Assembly: GCF_949628215.1 (NCBI RefSeq)
Contig: NC_134311.1
Location: forward strand, 14,136,582-14,200,581
DNA length: 64,000 nucleotides
Source: Phalacrocorax aristotelis
Taxonomy: Eukaryota > Chordata > Aves > Suliformes > Phalacrocoracidae
Direction of reading: 5' to 3'
The position numbers and the translations under genes are program-made. Positions 24,192 through 39,100 of the stretch are shown here, piece by piece. How positions within the stretch are numbered: the stretch's first letter is position 1; each line of letters begins with the position of its first letter. Under the pieces are notes generated by a model. It was not told the origin of the DNA, made no database searches, and worked only from the letters and a program-made list of their open reading frames with translations.

Positions 24192-27100
24192 AATGTTTTT
24201 GTTCTCTTGATCATCCAATATAAAACAAGGCTGAAAACACTTTATTTCTTAATATTTCCCATTTGCCTATTCTGTTAATTCCATTACATAAAATCAAGTG
24301 AATTAAATTATATTACAAATATTGGTATCTCAGTCCTGTAGCATCTTTGGGTGGAACGCAATACTCTTAAATGTACACTTTTTTTTGTCTTGTACCACTC
24401 TCAGAGACTTGCCCAAAAGGTGAACCCTTACTTTCATATCCTTTTTCCTCCCACTGTAGCAACAGAAGTCGCTTAAACTATACAGTCAACACTTTTGCTT
24501 GAGGTATCCTGCATACAGAAAACATTTCATGTTCTACTTAAGCTTCTGGTCTTTCCATTTTACTGGAGTTATTCTTTTTGAAGAGATAAGTACATACATC
24601 TTAAAGCATTTCAGGATCACCTATGATTTTAGATGCTATAACCGTCAATTTTTAAAATACAAAATTTAACACATTTTCCAAGCTCTGTCCTTTGCAAATT
24701 CTACAATGTGCTGCTAATCATTTATTTGTTCACTCAACACGTTATTTACCTGACATGTTTGCAGTCTAATCTGTTATTTAAGGACATGCACAAGGGAAAG
24801 TTTCTGCCACTCAAAACAGTTACACCCTGACTCCAGACAGAGAGAGGCTATTGTCCTTAAGGAGTTACCAGAGATAAACAAGCACTGCCTGCCTACCTCC
24901 CTGATGCAAGAAGGTAGAAAACTACAGGGAAAAGTGGCAAAAAGGAGAAGTATCTCCATAAGGAAGGTACAGAAGCTACGGGGGGAATTAGTAGATTTGT
25001 AACTGGCAGTTGTTAAAAGGAAAGGAACAGAATAAAGGCAGTCACTTAGGACATTCCGGAAACATAAAGCAAGAGCTGGATCAGGTGAGTAGTCACTGTA
25101 TACCAGTAAACTAGGGGCCAAGAAATAATTAGTTGGGGTTGGGGAAAAATTTAAGAGCAGAAGAATGCTGGAGCAAACAGTAATAAATAAAATATTGTTC
25201 AAGGAACAAGCTGAATCTTAAAAAAATGAACTTGGTTAACTTACTCAGGCAGGTTTGAATTACTCAAAAATGCATATGGTGAATAAAAGAAATCCAGACC
25301 ATTACTGTGGGTTTTGTGCTACTGGACTATTACCTTTGAAGGGATTGAGGTAAAAAATCTTTTTTTCAACTCAGAGATAAAAATTATCTCTAGATTAACA
25401 TGAAGGACAACCTTCTACCATTATCTGGCAAGATACAATGATCTACAGCCCTCTTCCACCTTGAGATCCTAGTGGATTTTAACTTTTTTTTTCCTAAAAA
25501 AAACAAAACACAAAATGCTCCCATAGCACACACGCACAAACCAACCTTCCTGCATCACTTCTGAAGAGCATGTTTGCAGTGTATCACTAGTTTCATTTGT
25601 TAAGATCAAATAAGGTGAAAGGCACCAACAGAACATTCTTTAACAAGAGCCAGAGCAGCAGCTTATCTTAGGTAAACATACTGCCACACATGAGAACAAA
25701 CTACTTATATTTGTAAGGCCAGCAAGCGGACATATTATGAAAAAGACTGGGAAAAAAAAAAATCTAGGAAAAACTATGCAAGTACCTTTGTCCTTGTGTA
25801 CCCTCTAGTGGCTGTGCAAGGTTATGCTGGCCTCACAGTGACTGAGCCGGCAAGTTCCTTGAGAAGACAGAATCAGAGTGCTTACCTCTGCAGTAGTTCT
25901 CTTAAACAAAGAGTCATGAGATTGGGGTTCTGAGCAGGCACAAGTATGGATTATTTGAAGTGTTTAAGCTGACAACAAGTTCTGCCTTGTCAACTTAATC
26001 CAACATATCCAGGTTTTCCACTTAAGAAGTGGTAAAATATATCAAGCGATTTATGCAGCAAGCATTCAGGGCATGCACCTGCGTTGCTGTGCCATAAATG
26101 CAGGCTGCATGCAAACTGCAGCCACATCAGTAAGTTAAGCTGTGTATTTGTTCCCCAGAAGTCCTCTAAGGGTGCAAACAATCAAATACACAGGTTGCAG
26201 AGGCCACATAAGAGCCACTTATACGTGAAGGAGCAATGAACAGCTAAAGACTGACGTACAGCATGCTTTAAACTAGAACAGGCTGTTTTGCCTGTATGTG
26301 CTGAAGAAGTGGATTATGTCAGGGATTAAAACTGCCATCCAGCATAACAACACTTTGCAAGCAAACAGCTAACATTTAATTTAGTACAGGTTAAACCAAC
26401 ATAAAAGACTGTACAACAGACATTTAAAATAAACCCAAAAAACCCCAAACCCTCCAATAAATAAAAGCAAAGATCTAGCCTAGTAAAGGTATCAAGTTCC
26501 CTCCAGGATTTAAAAAAAAAAAAAAAGAGGAATCCTTATTATGTTATGACTTAGCAGAAGGATATAAAGTACATTCTATTTTGTTCATGGAACATGTAGC
26601 TGGTGAAACAGGACAATAACAGCAGCTGAAAGAAGACTATATGGTGTAGGCTTTTTAGCCCTTCATGTCTATGTCTTCATTAATTGAAAGATGCAATAGC
26701 TAGTTTCATGATTTGACTAATGACACTAGTCATGAAACAGTGCCAGAAGAAACACATTGGCAACTGCTGAAGCATTCAGCCTTCAATAAACACTTACAAT
26801 ACTAACATGATGAAGGCACGGGGTGAAGTAATTAGATTATACATCAATACCTACACATTAGTTATAAGAAAAAAATCAAAACACTGTCTTGCAATGACAT
26901 GAGATAATGCATGTTCAAGATGAAGCCTTCATAAAGAACAGAACGCACGTAACAGATGTACAACACATCAGAAAAACAGAATCCCAGGCTACATGTACAA
27001 TAAACGTCCCTTTTAATAAAAAGGAACTTTTATCTTCAGTACATCATAGAGAGTGACAGACCTGCCCAGTCCTCCAGACAACTATGAAATAGTTCCCCCT

Positions 27101-27385
27101 CAGATACAGCAATTGAGAACTTGGCAGCAAGAATGCTGGCTCTGCTCTATCGATGGCAGATGCACATTTTCTTTCTGTACCCCAGATGCACATCAGAAAA
27201 AAGCTACATGATCAGATAGCCTAGATAGCTCTTCTTTTATGCTGTCATATGCATATTTTTATAAATGTAGTCATATGCAGAAATGCCAAATTCCTTCTTT
27301 GTGTGTGTTTACAGGTTGAGTTTAAGAAAGATAGTCCCTTTTCCATTTTTGAAGACAACACCTAAATAACTGTATTGCTTGTCAT
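24192..27385 (-). other. ATG12: Probable ATG12 3' UTR and downstream flank
   Basis: This AT-rich stretch lies directly after the ATG12 stop codon. Human ATG12 has a 3' UTR of several kilobases, so part of it is likely transcribed with ATG12. Minus-strand poly(A) signal candidates are the complements of TTTAAT near 27012 and TTTATT near 24242. The 142-codon minus frame at 24774-25202 has no recognisable domain and is probably UTR. Confidence 0.5.
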
Positions 27386-29795
<2,410 letters not shown>

Positions 29796-29816
29796 CCCGC
29801 TCCACGCCTGGCAGGA

Positions 29817-29826
29817 GGAAGTGACG
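29817..29826 (+). promoter_or_regulatory. ETS/CRE-like composite site
   Basis: GGAAGTGACG lies 22 bp outside the ATG12 start codon. This joined ETS and CRE-like form is common in CpG-island promoters of housekeeping genes. Binding is inferred. Confidence 0.5.
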
Positions 29827-29892
29827 CCAGCGCGTAGGCGTTTTGTCCCACTCGGGACTCCACCCTTCCCGTCAGGTGGCAGGGAGGGGCGC

Positions 29893-29900
29893 GTCACGTG
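29893..29900. promoter_or_regulatory. E-box GTCACGTG (CLEAR-like)
   Basis: GTCACGTG contains the palindromic CACGTG E-box (29895-29900) and matches seven to eight positions of the CLEAR element GTCACGTGAC bound by TFEB/TFE3, which activate lysosome and autophagy genes. USF and MYC/MAX also bind CACGTG. It lies about 100 bp from the ATG12 start and 170 bp from the AP3S1 start. Confidence 0.5.
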
Positions 29901-30070
29901 CGGCAGGCAGTTCCGCCGCGAAGGGCCGGCGGTCGCCGGCGAAGTGGTGCGCACGACCCGCCGCCGCCCCGAGAGCGGGGGGCGGGGAGGAGAGGACGGG
30001 GAAGAGGAAGAAGAAGAAGCAGGGTGCAGCGTAGCGAGTCCGGCGGCCGCCGCCTCCCCCTCGCCTGGCC

Positions 30071-30139
30071 ATGATCAAAGCCATCCTCATCTTCAACAAC
30101 CACGGCAAGCCGCGTCTCTCCAAGTTCTACCAGCGCTAT
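30071..30139 (+). CDS. AP3S1: AP3S1 coding exon 1
   Basis: The exon encodes 23 residues from [20 protein letters not shown] to QRY, with donor GTACGG. The ATG follows a GGCC context inside the CpG island. A GGGGC-rich run begins four bases into the intron. Confidence 0.97.
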
Positions 30140-33100
30140 GTACGGGCGGGGCGGGGCGGGGCTTGGGGGGTGTCGGGCCGTCCGCGGGCCCGTCCGTTGC
30201 GGGCGCGGCCGTGGGGGGTGCGGGGGATGTGCGTGTGTCTGTCCGGGTGCGCAGGCCCGGCCGCGCCGCCGCGCCGGCGGCGTCGTGAGGAAATGGAGGG
30301 TGGTGAGAGCCGGCCGTGAGGGCGAGCGCGGATTGAAAGCAAGCCGTTTATCGCAGCCGATGTTCTTTCCGCTGGGAGCTGCCCTTCAGCAGCACGGAAG
30401 GTGAGGGAAGGCAGGCTCGGTGGACGGCAGGCCCGGTTCTCTGAGCATATTTGTGGAAGCCCTTCTGTGGATCTCTGCCGTGCTTCTCAGCCCGGCGTGC
30501 GGCCCCTCTGGTGTACTGCTGCCGGTCTCCATGCTGTGGCAGAGGTTTAGAAGCAGGAAGATAAGTTTTACGGGACCCATAGGTTCCATAAGCAGAGCCT
30601 TTTCCTTTGGAAACTTTCAGAGGACTGTAAAGTTTCACGTTTACATGAAAAAGGAACGTAATGAAGTCAGAAAGTATATTGTCTTACGCTAGATAGGGCA
30701 AGTAGTAAAGCAGGTCTGAAAACGCAGCATGAGCACTTGATCTGAATGAAGAGAGAGTGCAGCCACAGGGAATTACAAAATAACGTGGAAACACTTGATG
30801 TAATTCCAGGATACGAGCTTTTAAGGTGATGGTTTGATCATGTACTGTACTTGCTAGCAAATAGGCTAAGGTCTGCTTGGGATTACCTTGGACATTAAAA
30901 CACAATAAAAGAACTGATGCTTCCCAGACGTATGTAGGCAAAACATTATTCTTCAGTAGCGGTATTACTTACTTGGATTTGTGACCACTTACTTGCAATT
31001 CTGGCTATTACAGAAGTCATATTTAACTTTATTGGAAGGGATGTATCTTCTACAACTGAGAGCAGAAATGATGACTGTGACACTTCAGTTTGCACTGTCA
31101 GGCTTTTGATTAAAGGAGTGCAACTGATACAGGTCATTGCTATGGGTGACTGAATCAGATCCCTTCTCCTTAGAAAGGCAATATTGGGAAATTCTAATAT
31201 ATGTTTATGAGCGTGTTTTTTTCTTTCTCGTCAGTCTGGGTTAACAAGCAGCTGTCTTTTGTTTACCATTTCTAATATAAAATTTAAAATGGAATATTCT
31301 CACCTACACGTATTGATAAGCATTCCCCTTGTGTGCATCCCCACTCTCTTCTTGATAACTTCCACTGCAGAGCTATGGTAACTTTCTGAAGAAGTTTTTT
31401 TTGTTGTTGTTTCTTTTGGGTTTTTTTCCTGTCAATGTGGAGGTAACAATTAAATGGCTAGATGAAAGGCTTTGGAAAGGTATGCAAAACTTGCATTAAT
31501 GTGAAACAATTAACGTCTGTTCTCATTTTCCATTCAAATGTAATTATCTTTTTGTGTCTTCTGTTACTGTTGTGTAACCAAAGTCTTGGGAGGGAGAAGA
31601 AGCTGGGGAAGGAGAGGATTGAATGGCAGGAGGATACCAGATTTTTCTTTCTGCTCTGCTACTTTCATAATGGGAAGTAGAATAAATCCTCAATGCTTAA
31701 AGTAGGGTAATATGTCTGTATAAACAGAACGCCTTGGCACTTTGAAAATGTGATATAAAATTAAACTAAGAAACTACGTGATTAGGAGATTTCCCTAAAG
31801 CTTTGTGGTGCACAAAAACAGGAGCAATTGTCTTGATCATCTTTCTGTGTGTGACTTCAATAAGGCAGGTTTATTTGTGGGCTTTTTGAAACTTATGCAT
31901 ACTTCGATGTTGATTGAACCACTACTGGAGGCAAATCTCTGGGTTTTTTCTACAAGTGAAAGCATCTCCTGCTTTCTAGAGAGATTGACTTGGTCAGATA
32001 CGTGAAAGAGGTGTGTGTTTGTTTGCTTCATGATACTAAAACTTAGAGAATGGGTGTAACTTCTTTCCCTGATATATATGAGAATGAAAAGAGTTTCTCC
32101 TGTGTAAAATGAAGTTAATAATCTCTTGCAATTAGGTAGCAAAATAAGTAATGGCAATTAAATAGGAAGATGGGTGTGCCATGGTTTTATGTTTCAAAAT
32201 ATAGACCCGTGGCCATAATTTCAAAGTTAAAAATAAGTTTCTGAACAACTTTGTGAGTAAAGGCAGATTCTGGAAACAAATATTTCACAAACTCAGTATC
32301 TCAGTTTCTTAAGGAAAAAAGACAAACTGTCTCTTTCCAGCTACCACAGAAAATACCGGAGAAGTAACTGAGATAACTGCAGCAGAACAATGCAGGCACG
32401 ATTTAAGGAACACAAACTGTAGAAGCTGAGGAACCTGCACTTCTCGTTCTGTGTTTTATGGAGCAATTTACTTCTGATGGAGCTTTTTGCTGATGTATTT
32501 GTGGATTCTAGAAGTTGCTTGTAAATTAACACATGAATTTAAGGTGACGAGTGCAGACCACACCAATGCCAGGCTTTGTTTGCTTAGAAGTCATGCAAGG
32601 TGCTGCACTGTTCTAGCTGAAATCACTTTTAAGATATGTGCGCCAGTTTTGCTTAGAGTCTTTGTTCATACAACGATTTAAAATGCTGACCTACATGCCT
32701 GGGCAGGGATGAGAGCTATCTATGCTTGATAAGTTTAGGGTTTTGTGCCATAAAACAAATGCAGGATTTGAGGAATCCTATCTACATTTTTTGAGTATGG
32801 AAGTAGAGACTTATAAAAATGAGTCCACTCTTACGGAAGAGTAGCAAAAGCAAGTGTGCAGGAATGATGGGGTCACAGTGGAGACTCAGGAAGAGTCAAG
32901 TGAATTCAAACTCAGAAGTGATGTTTCTTATCCGCTAGAAGGAAAGTTAATGGCTTAGAAGAAACTGTTGCTCATGATGCTGTTATATTTTAAGCTTTTT
33001 CTGGGAGAGTTATGTATTGTGGGATTTTTAGCTTCCCCACCCCCTTTAACCCTTTGAGACTGTTTTCCCCCTTGTTCATGGGTCAAAGTAGTTTCAAAGC

Positions 33101-36100
33101 ATGTCTGTAGTTGTTCAGGCTATGGTGGAGACACAGAAAATTCAGAATACTTGAACAGACTTCCTGTTTATTTGAAGAAACTATTTTAAAATAGGTTTTC
33201 TTTAGAAGTTTCTTAAAAACAGTCTTTTTTTCACAGGTCTTACATCAGTAATGTATTCTACAGCTTAACTTGTAAAAATGTCTTTTTGTGTTGAAATGAC
33301 AAAAACAACACTTAGCTCGTCAATCAGCAGATATAAAGCTTCAGAAGTAGATAGTTTGAGGGTGCTGATACACTTTATGTTCTATTTATTAGCTGGTGTG
33401 CTGTGCATTGTTAATTAATCCATTGTAGCCTGATAGCAAAATATGTTTTCTTTCATAGAGTGAAGATACACAGCAACAAATTATCAGAGAAACTTTCCAT
33501 TTAGTTTCGAAACGTGATGAAAATGTCTGTAATTTCCTAGAAGGAGGATTGTAAGTATCGAGTTTGAAATAAATGCCCAGTACTTATCGCCTAGCAAATA
33601 CTATTACTGCTGATTGCATATAACTGTTTTTACACTTGTAATGTAAATGCCATGTCACTTGAGATATTTTAATACACAACGAATAATATAATGTTGCAAC
33701 AGATATACATATTATTTCTTAACTGAAGCATACATACATATATGCATCAAATTGAGTTAGGCGATAAAACTGATTTTTTTCTAGTGCTATAGCTAACACA
33801 GTGCCATATCTAGCGTAATAATTGTTTCAGACACAAGATGGGGAAGAAACAGGCAGACGATACCTAGTCAGTTTCCTAATAATCAAGCTAAAGATTTCTG
33901 GACTCATTTGAAGAGGCATTGGCATTTACCATACCCAATGAGAAAATGAAAATATTTTGTAGCTTTTGCTTTGATTTGAGCTCCCAAACTTGAGTGGGCA
34001 GCCTCTGCTAGTAGGATTCCTCAGCCTTTTTATCAGGGTTCAGGCTTGCTATATAAACTAGGAAGGGAAAAAAGGTTTAATATGTGCTAATTAATGCAGT
34101 TTCAACAAAGATTTTTTATTAATTTCGGTAGAGTAAGGTAGGGGGATAGCCAGACTCATATCTTCTGTCTCTAGAAGACACACAGAAAATATTCTTTCTT
34201 GAATCATCTTGGTTGTTTTTTCAACATGGTCTTGCTTCAGTTGAAGAGGAGAAATTCTGAAATGGAAGTGTTTAATTTTGAGATATTAGACATCAAGAGT
34301 AAGTAGCTACAAAGCCACCTTTTAGGAAGAGGGGTCATAATTGATGGAGTAAGCTCATGATCTCCAGTCTAAATGTAGAGAAGGTCATAGCCTGTTAAAT
34401 ATTGTGATTATGGAAATTTCTGAATACTGAAAGTTAGTATGCTGATTGCTAAATTTTCTGTGTGCAGAGTCACTCAAATGCTTAGCTGTACCATGTCGGC
34501 TATGATGTCTTTTTCCTGATCAAGAGGATTCCTGATTTTTTTATTTTTAAACCAAAATTGTTCTCTTCCAACTACTCAACTGGTGGTTCTATCGTTAGCT
34601 TCTTGGAGATGGTTTCAAGCTGAAAAGATGCCGGTTTGAATTCTGTAAGTGAAAGACAGAAGCCATTTGGAGCCTTCTAAAAAAATCACAGATGTGCACC
34701 AAAAGGAAGCTAAGACAGAGGACACAATTCTGGCTTTCCTTCTACTGCTCAATTCTGGAGATAATATTACAATGTATTTTTTTTCAGTGTATTTTCTTTT
34801 CAGGACAGGAATCACTTTATAGATCAATTTACCCAAAGGCCTCAACAATTTATATATACTAATTCTGTATACTGAAGTATTTGAAAGAATTGGGTAGATA
34901 AAGCATACAGAATGAAACTTTAACTGCCCTTTCTTTATACTTTTACTTTTATTTGTAATATTTTTGTCTGATACTTCTTAAACATAGTTCCTGCTCTTCA
35001 GGAGCAAAGGTTCCCTCTCCCCTCATGCAAGCATTGATGCACACCAATATGCTTAAGCAAAAGTGACCTGAAAGTTTTCTTGTTCTTTTTATTTATTTAC
35101 ATATTCTTTTCCTATGATGAAGGCAGAAACTAAAGGAATGAGTTAGTGCCCATGTATATACTCACCAACAGGTGATTTAGCTCTAGTACAGAATGAAGTG
35201 AGAATTAGGATGTTCATAGCCATGTAGGTTCAGGCTACAAAACAGAATCATGGAATCATTAAGGTTGGAAAAGACCTCTAGGATCATCAGGTCCAACTGT
35301 GAACCCAACACTACCATGTCTCCATTAACCATGCCCTGAAGTGCCATGTCTACGTGTTTTTTGAACACCTCCAGGATGGTGGACTCCCCCAGCTCTCTGG
35401 GCAGCCTGGTCCAATGCCTGACTGCTCTTTCAGTAAAGACATTTTTTCTGGTATCCAAAGATGCATCTTGAAGCCATTTCCTCTTGTTCAGTCACTAGTG
35501 ACTTGTGAGAAGAGACCAACACCACCTCGCTACAGCCCCCTTTCAGGTAGTTGTAGAGAGCAATAAGGTCTCCCCTCAGCCTCCTCTTCTCCAGACTAAA
35601 CAACCCCAGTTCCCTCAGTTGTTCCTCATAAGACCTGCTCTCCAGACCCTTCACCAGCTTCGTTGCCCATCTCTGGACATGCTCCAGCACCTCACGGTCC
35701 TTCTTGTCCTGAGGGGCCCAAAACTGAATGCAGTATTCAAGGTGTGGCCTCACCAGTGCTGAGTACAGGGGCATGATCACTGCCCTGCTCCTGCTGGCCA
35801 CACTATTGCTGCTACAAGCCAGATTGCCATTGGCCTTCTTGGCCACCTGGGCACTGCTGGCTCATGCTCAGCTGGCTGTTAACCAACACCCCCAGGTCCT
35901 TCTCAGCCAGGCAGTTTCCAGCCATTCTGCCCCAAAACTGTAGTGTTGCCTTGGGCTGTTGTGACCCAAGTGCAGGACCAGGCACCTGGCCTTGTTAAAC
36001 CTTATGCAGTTGGCCTCAGCCCGTCGATCCAGCCTGTCCAGGAACACAGTGTGTAGACCCTTCCTACCCTTGAGCCGATCAACGCTGCTGCCCAACTTGA

Positions 36101-39100
36101 TGTTGTCTGCAAAGTTACTGTGGGTGCACTCGATCCCCTCATCCAGATCATTGATAAAGATATTAAACAAGACTGCCCCAGCACTGCACACTGGGGAACC
36201 CTGCTTGTGACCATCTGCCAACTGGATTTAGCTCTGTTCACCACAATTCTCTGGGCTCAGCAATCCAGCCAGTTTTTTACCCAGCAAAGAGTACACCTGT
36301 CTAAGCCCTAGGCAGCCAGCTTCTCTAGGAGGATGCTTTGGGAGACAGTATCAAAGGCTTTGGGCCTGTGACTGCTCAAAGCAAATGTCAATGATCTGAA
36401 GAACATCTCTTCCTATGATTTATGTACCTTGTTTGGGATCACTACTGCAGAAGAGTAGAAGGAAATACCTGTTTAGACCTCTTCTGTTCTTGTTCAGTAA
36501 CTTGATGATTAGTGAGTCCATTCGAATTTAATTGCTTCTGCGACTTTAACATTGCAGCCCAAACTCTTAGTTGTAGTACAGTGTTATTTCTGAAGATATC
36601 AAACATTTTGTAGCACAAGAGTGTTACACATGTCCTTGGTTATTAAGTGGACCATAAACCCAATTTAAGGCTTTTTTCTGTAATCCAAATACCAGTCTGC
36701 TTTATAGTTTTCTTTTTCTGTTCCTGCTCCTTTAAGAAGGGCAGGGAAGGATTCATAGGCATACGCTCAGTTAATCTATAAAGCAGATTAATCCCTGTAC
36801 AGTGCCCACTAGTGTGTAGTGGAGGCACATTTAATACCCATTTTTTGATGAAACTGCATGGTCAGTTTGAATTTATTTTTAATAAAAAGATGCATATGTT
36901 GATGTAATTATTATCCACATCGATAACAATAACTGTGCTTGTGTGTTAAATATAACTTGGTCTGCCTCAGTACTTAGCCTTCTTCCATTGTAATTATATC
37001 ACAAAATAAAAGTTGTGATGTTGGTGGATTTGGGAGAACTCCAGCCAGCTGTTAACAACAGGCCTCCTTTAACTGAAGTAACTTTGGGGATTTGCCCAAC
37101 TTATCTTGAGATGCTAACTAAGCTTTCCTGTTTTCTTTCTGTTTAGGTTAATAGGTGGATCTGATAACAAACTAATTTACCGACACTATGCCACCTTGTA
37201 TTTTGTCTTCTGTGTGGATTCTTCAGAAAGTGAGCTTGGCATTTTAGACCTCATACAAGTAAGTTTTGGGTTTTTTTTTGTTTTTTCTGCTTCGTTTTTT
37301 GAATAAGTGGAATTCTAAGTACCTTAGAACTTCAGTATCTAGCTGTGTCTTTTTCTGTAATAATTGGAATTGAAGGTGGCTTTCATACTGTGCACACACC
37401 CAGAGTGTTGGGTATTACTTTCAGATTGTTCGCAGTTTTTTGGACTGTCTTTGAAAAAGTTGTTTCCCAAGTTCATGAGAAAGGAAGGAAATAGTACAGA
37501 ACCTACTGAACAATCAGCAGCTGTGTTTTGCTGGAGCGTTTCAAAGCTTTGCTTTGGCTGCAGATAAAAGTGGGTTCAGACATTTGCTAGACAAGTTTAA
37601 CACAGCTAAACTTGATATGTAAAGCTCTGGGTGTGTGTGTAAATACACACACACAGACACACACACATATATATATATTCACTACAAATATATAATAGAT
37701 TAACACATCCAAAACCTCTTTGGATGAAACTTTCCTTGTGGCTTACAAGCTTTTGGTCAGGTATGCCTTAGAAAATGAGTGCAAGTGCTGCCCTAGGCAT
37801 GTGTTCTGCACCAGGTGGGTGGGGAGAGGTGAGGAGAAAGAGAGCCACTACAGGTTCTTTCTGGGTCTCAGTGAGAAAGGCTTGACAATAAAATGGGTTA
37901 ACAAGATAACTGTTTAATGAAACAGAATAAGAAGAGGAATGTAGATGGTAAATCTTACACACCTTCAGATGCTGGGCATCCTGTGTTCATGCAGCATCCA
38001 ATGGAGCCCGGGTGGATTTTCCCATGGTGCGCTGTGCAGAGCAGATCCTGTCCACGGAGAGAAGCTCTCTCTTTTTAGGACCTTTGAGCTATTATATAAT
38101 ATCTCCTCATAAGAAAACAGTTCTGTTCCTAAAGCATGTTCTCATGAGAACTTCTTGCTGCACTTTGAGGTGTTGGCAAGGCCATGCAGGTGGTGTAACC
38201 ACTGGTACCAAGTGGGAGCTGCCTGCAGGCTCCTCCGTTACGGTGAGCTGAGTTTATCCTGTAGCCAAAGAACTTGTGTGGTGCAGCACAGGCCTGTGCC
38301 TGTGCAGGTTAAGTGTTATGTGAATCACTAACTCCTAAACATGCAGCAGTCTCTTGGTTAGTATCAGTACATTTCACTCCTTGATCCACTCACAGTTTAC
38401 CTTTTGCAAAGGTATTATAAGTTATAGATTGTATTAGTAAGATACAGGCTTCTCAAGCCCAGTAGAGCACACATGGCCTGTTCAAGATCACTAACTCCTC
38501 GAGTGCAATGTCTTCTGCAAGGCTGCCAATACAGCATGTGTGATTTAAACTGTTCAATGTGTCTATATTAACTCAGCAACAAAAGTAATGTCTGGTAATA
38601 GGAACACTCTTACGTCAAGAGAACTCTGACTACACCAGTGATTTTTCAACTCAAAAATTGCACATAAACAATTTCACTGATGATTGTTAGTATAGTCAGA
38701 TGTGGCAAAAAATAGTTTCACACTATGAAGTGACGTATGTCACTACAGAAAATGGGTTGTGGAGATATACATACACATACTCATGCATTATATATATATA
38801 TATTTGTATATCTGTATGCTTCACTTACTGTTAAGCCTTTCAAAAGCTTGCATATCAAGAGAATTGATTTATTACACAAGTAAAACCTGTGGTGTCCTGA
38901 GGCATGGGCCTGTATCTATTGATTATTTCACTGCAGCAAGCACTGTGAGCATTAAAGGCTTCACAAGTCCCCACGGTCTTTTCTTAGAGCCGAAGAGCTT
39001 CTCATAGTCACCTACAGTGCTCTTCTGGACAGCAGATACAAATTATCTTTCCCAAGTGGCTGTATGGGTAGCAGGGAGGGAAACTCTTTTTCTAGATTCT

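Noticed and set aside
24774-25202. 142-codon minus-strand frame with hydrophobic stretches
   Set aside because: No domain or homology that I recognise; it lies in the probable ATG12 3' UTR or flank and has ordinary AT-rich composition.
29796-29954. In-frame upstream extension of ATG12 that would add 53 residues
   Set aside because: The open frame begins with GTG (no ATG), the normal ATG12 start at 29793-29795 gives a length close to family size, and the region is the CpG-island promoter.
35430-36221. Minus-strand frames with reverse transcriptase text as host genes
   Set aside because: They are CR1 LINE ORF2 remains, not host genes; the active-site aspartates are altered.
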